Shown piece after piece: positions 5,589 to 6,919 of a stretch of DNA of 6,919 bases. Every line of letters begins with the position of its first letter. The stretch's first letter is position 1. The stretch is from Syntrophomonadaceae bacterium (GTDB lineage Bacteria; Bacillota; Dethiobacteria; DTU022): assembly GCA_007131435.1 (NCBI GenBank), contig SLQM01000068.1, forward strand, positions 1 through 6,919. The letters run 5' to 3'. The notes under the pieces were generated by a model, which saw nothing but the letters and a program-made list of their open reading frames with translations, did no database searches and was not told the origin of the DNA. The position numbers and the translations under genes were made by a program.

Positions 5589-6554
5589 GTGGCCCCATTA
5601 ACAGCTGAAAAGGCGCAGCAGTTGTGTGCCAGCCTGGTTCACAATATATCTGCAGTAATCTTTGGTAAGAAAGAAGCAGCCGAGTTTATCCTGATCGCAA
5701 TGATTTCCGCGGGACATGTGATTATAGACGATGTGCCCGGAGTTGGGAAGACAGTGCTTGCCCGTTCTCTTGCAAAAAGCGTGGGAGGCCGTTTTAAAAG
5801 GATTCAGTTTACTCCCGATCTTCTCCCAACAGATATAACCGGTTTTAATATTTACAACCAGAAGACCGGGGAGTTCAAGTATCAAACGGGGCCTGTAATC
5901 AGCAACATTCTGCTGGCCGATGAGATAAACAGGGCAATTCCACGAACCCAGGCTAGCCTGCTGGAAAGCATGGAGGAGCTACAAGTTACAATTGATGGGG
6001 ACACATATGCTTTACCCCGCCCTTTCATGGTTATCGCCACCCAAAACCCCCTTGAAATGGAGGGGACTTTTCCACTTCCGGAAGCTCAGCTGGATCGCTT
6101 TTTAATGCGAATAAATTTGGGCTATCCCCAATTTCAGGAAGAGTGTTCAATTCTTGAACGTTTTAGGGAAGCCGACCCGCTATCTACCCTGGAACCTGTA
6201 GTCACTTTAAATCAAATCATAGACTTACAGGAAACTCGAAAAACCATAACCGTTTCTATGCCGATCAGGGAATACATCGTAAGAATTGTCAGGGCAACCC
6301 GTGAATCGGCCCAACTGCGCCTGGGCGCCAGCCCAAGGGCAGCGCTGCATTTGATGAGGGCAGCACAATCAATGGCTTTGATGCAGGGAAGAGCTTATGT
6401 TTTGCCGGACGATGTTAAATGCCTATCCGTGCCCGTTATTGCACACCGCTTGATCATTAAGCCTGAAGAAACAATAAAAGGTGTTACCGCAGAAGCCATA
6501 CTGGATAATATTACGGCTGCAATAGAAATCCCCCTGGGCCAGGAAGTTGATTAA
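5589..6554 (+). CDS. MoxR-family AAA+ ATPase
   Basis: MoxR-type AAA_3 ATPases act as chaperone-like machines, often helping to mature or activate partner proteins encoded beside them, such as DUF58/VWA proteins. The 321-residue product has the normal family length. Seen motifs: Walker A DVPGVGKT (48-55), Walker B LLADEINRA (108-116, with Asp111 and Glu112), sensor 1 VIATQNP (148-154), the family hallmark EMEGTFPLPEAQLDRF (156-171), and sensor 2 GASPRA (246-251). All catalytic positions appear intact. The start is GTG with a GGAGG ribosome binding site 12 nt upstream. Its TAA overlaps the next gene's ATG by one base, indicating an operon with the DUF58 gene. It diverges from the PAS regulator, sharing a 229-bp intergenic region, but has no visible TTGCAA operator of its own. 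The exact client is unknown. Confidence 0.95.
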   Translation: MAPLTAEKAQQLCASLVHNISAVIFGKKEAAEFILIAMISAGHVIIDDVPGVGKTVLARSLAKSVGGRFKRIQFTPDLLPTDITGFNIYNQKTGEFKYQTGPVISNILLADEINRAIPRTQASLLESMEELQVTIDGDTYALPRPFMVIATQNPLEMEGTFPLPEAQLDRFLMRINLGYPQFQEECSILERFREADPLSTLEPVVTLNQIIDLQETRKTITVSMPIREYIVRIVRATRESAQLRLGASPRAALHLMRAAQSMALMQGRAYVLPDDVKCLSVPVIAHRLIIKPEETIKGVTAEAILDNITAAIEIPLGQEVD

Positions 6555-6919
6555 TGAGTAGTCTCTCAAGACAGGACCATCTGCCAATTATATTTAGCAG
6601 TCCCCCATTCCAGGTAGCTGCCCTGGCTATTTTACTTGCAGCTGTTTTTTATGATCTAAAAGAGCTTACTATTCTGTGTATCCTGCTTATCTTTATGTCA
6701 TTCGGAGCGGTGGCCTGGAAAAACTTCAGCATCCGGGGTTTGCAATGCTCTTTATCCACGAATAATACCAGATCCTTTCCCGGAGAAAACCTCGAATTTC
6801 GCTATATTATCGAAAATAAAAAGCACCTGCCGGCATGGTTAAAGCTTGAAGTAAGGGTGGACGAGCAGCTCCTTGGAAACAGCCAAAATAATGTTACGAT
6901 CACTGGAAGCAGCAAATCT
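6554..6919 (+). CDS. DUF58-family membrane protein, N-terminal part (cut by the window end)
   Basis: The frame opens with ATG in a TAATG overlap with the moxR-like stop and stays open for 122 codons to the last base. Two adjacent hydrophobic segments (about 19-34 and 38-55) form a membrane hairpin. They are followed by an extracytoplasmic-looking beta-rich stretch with FPGE (75-78) and then N-K-K-x-LPAWLKLEV (88-100). This order, two TM segments and then an FPGE...N..LPWL-type sandwich before the DUF58 domain, is characteristic of the proteins encoded after MoxR ATPases. The DUF58 domain itself lies beyond the window, so the call rests on the N-terminal layout and the gene order. AGGA about 9 nt upstream can serve as ribosome binding site, with translational coupling likely. 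Function is unknown; some relatives contribute to envelope or stress processes. Confidence 0.8.
   Translation, partial: MSSLSRQDHLPIIFSSPPFQVAALAILLAAVFYDLKELTILCILLIFMSFGAVAWKNFSIRGLQCSLSTNNTRSFPGENLEFRYIIENKKHLPAWLKLEVRVDEQLLGNSQNNVTITGSSKS

Overview
The window looks like a piece of a Gram-positive, Clostridia-type (Firmicutes) chromosome with moderate GC. The evidence is indirect: the TRAP binding protein is a lipoprotein with a clear lipobox, ribosome binding sites are strong and purine-rich, TTG and GTG starts are used, and a receiver-less PAS/sigma-54 activator sits beside the transporter it probably controls. I cannot name a genus.

Layout: three genes on the minus strand, dctP (TTG start at 3288, ends 2122), dctQ (1973-1344) and dctM (1343-15), encode a complete TRAP transporter of the mannitol/chloroaromatic/2-oxoacid-like branch. 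Upstream, also on the minus strand, is a 570-residue sigma-54 enhancer-binding regulator with two PAS domains (5359-3647). A 358-bp regulatory region (3289-3646) separates regulator and transporter. On the plus strand, diverging from the regulator, a MoxR-family AAA+ ATPase (5589-6554) overlaps by one base with a DUF58-family membrane protein that runs off the window (6554-6919). This is the start of an ordinary MoxR/DUF58 operon, with no evident link to the transporter.

How the parts work together: the dctP leader carries a textbook -24/-12 promoter (TGGCAC-N5-TTGCT, 3409-3424, minus strand). About 168 bp upstream of its predicted start lies a palindrome, GTTGCAA-CA-TTGCAAC, and beyond that a pair of further TTGCAA half-sites. 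A 16-bp relative of the palindrome (13/16 identical) lies over the predicted transcription start of the regulator's own sigma-A-type promoter (TTGATT-N17-TATAAT). The simplest reading is a closed circuit: the PAS domains sense a small molecule, the regulator activates dctPQM from the upstream sites, and it represses itself from the site at its own start.

RNA-level features stand out too. The dctP leader has a complete 10-base Shine-Dalgarno sequence with no proper start codon after it, close to the predicted mRNA 5' end and behind a small 5'-terminal hairpin; this resembles a STAB-SD mRNA-stabilising element. A long interrupted stem-loop lies between dctP and dctQ, where it could favour expression of the binding protein over the membrane subunits. 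No tRNA, rRNA, CRISPR, insertion sequence or attachment site was seen.
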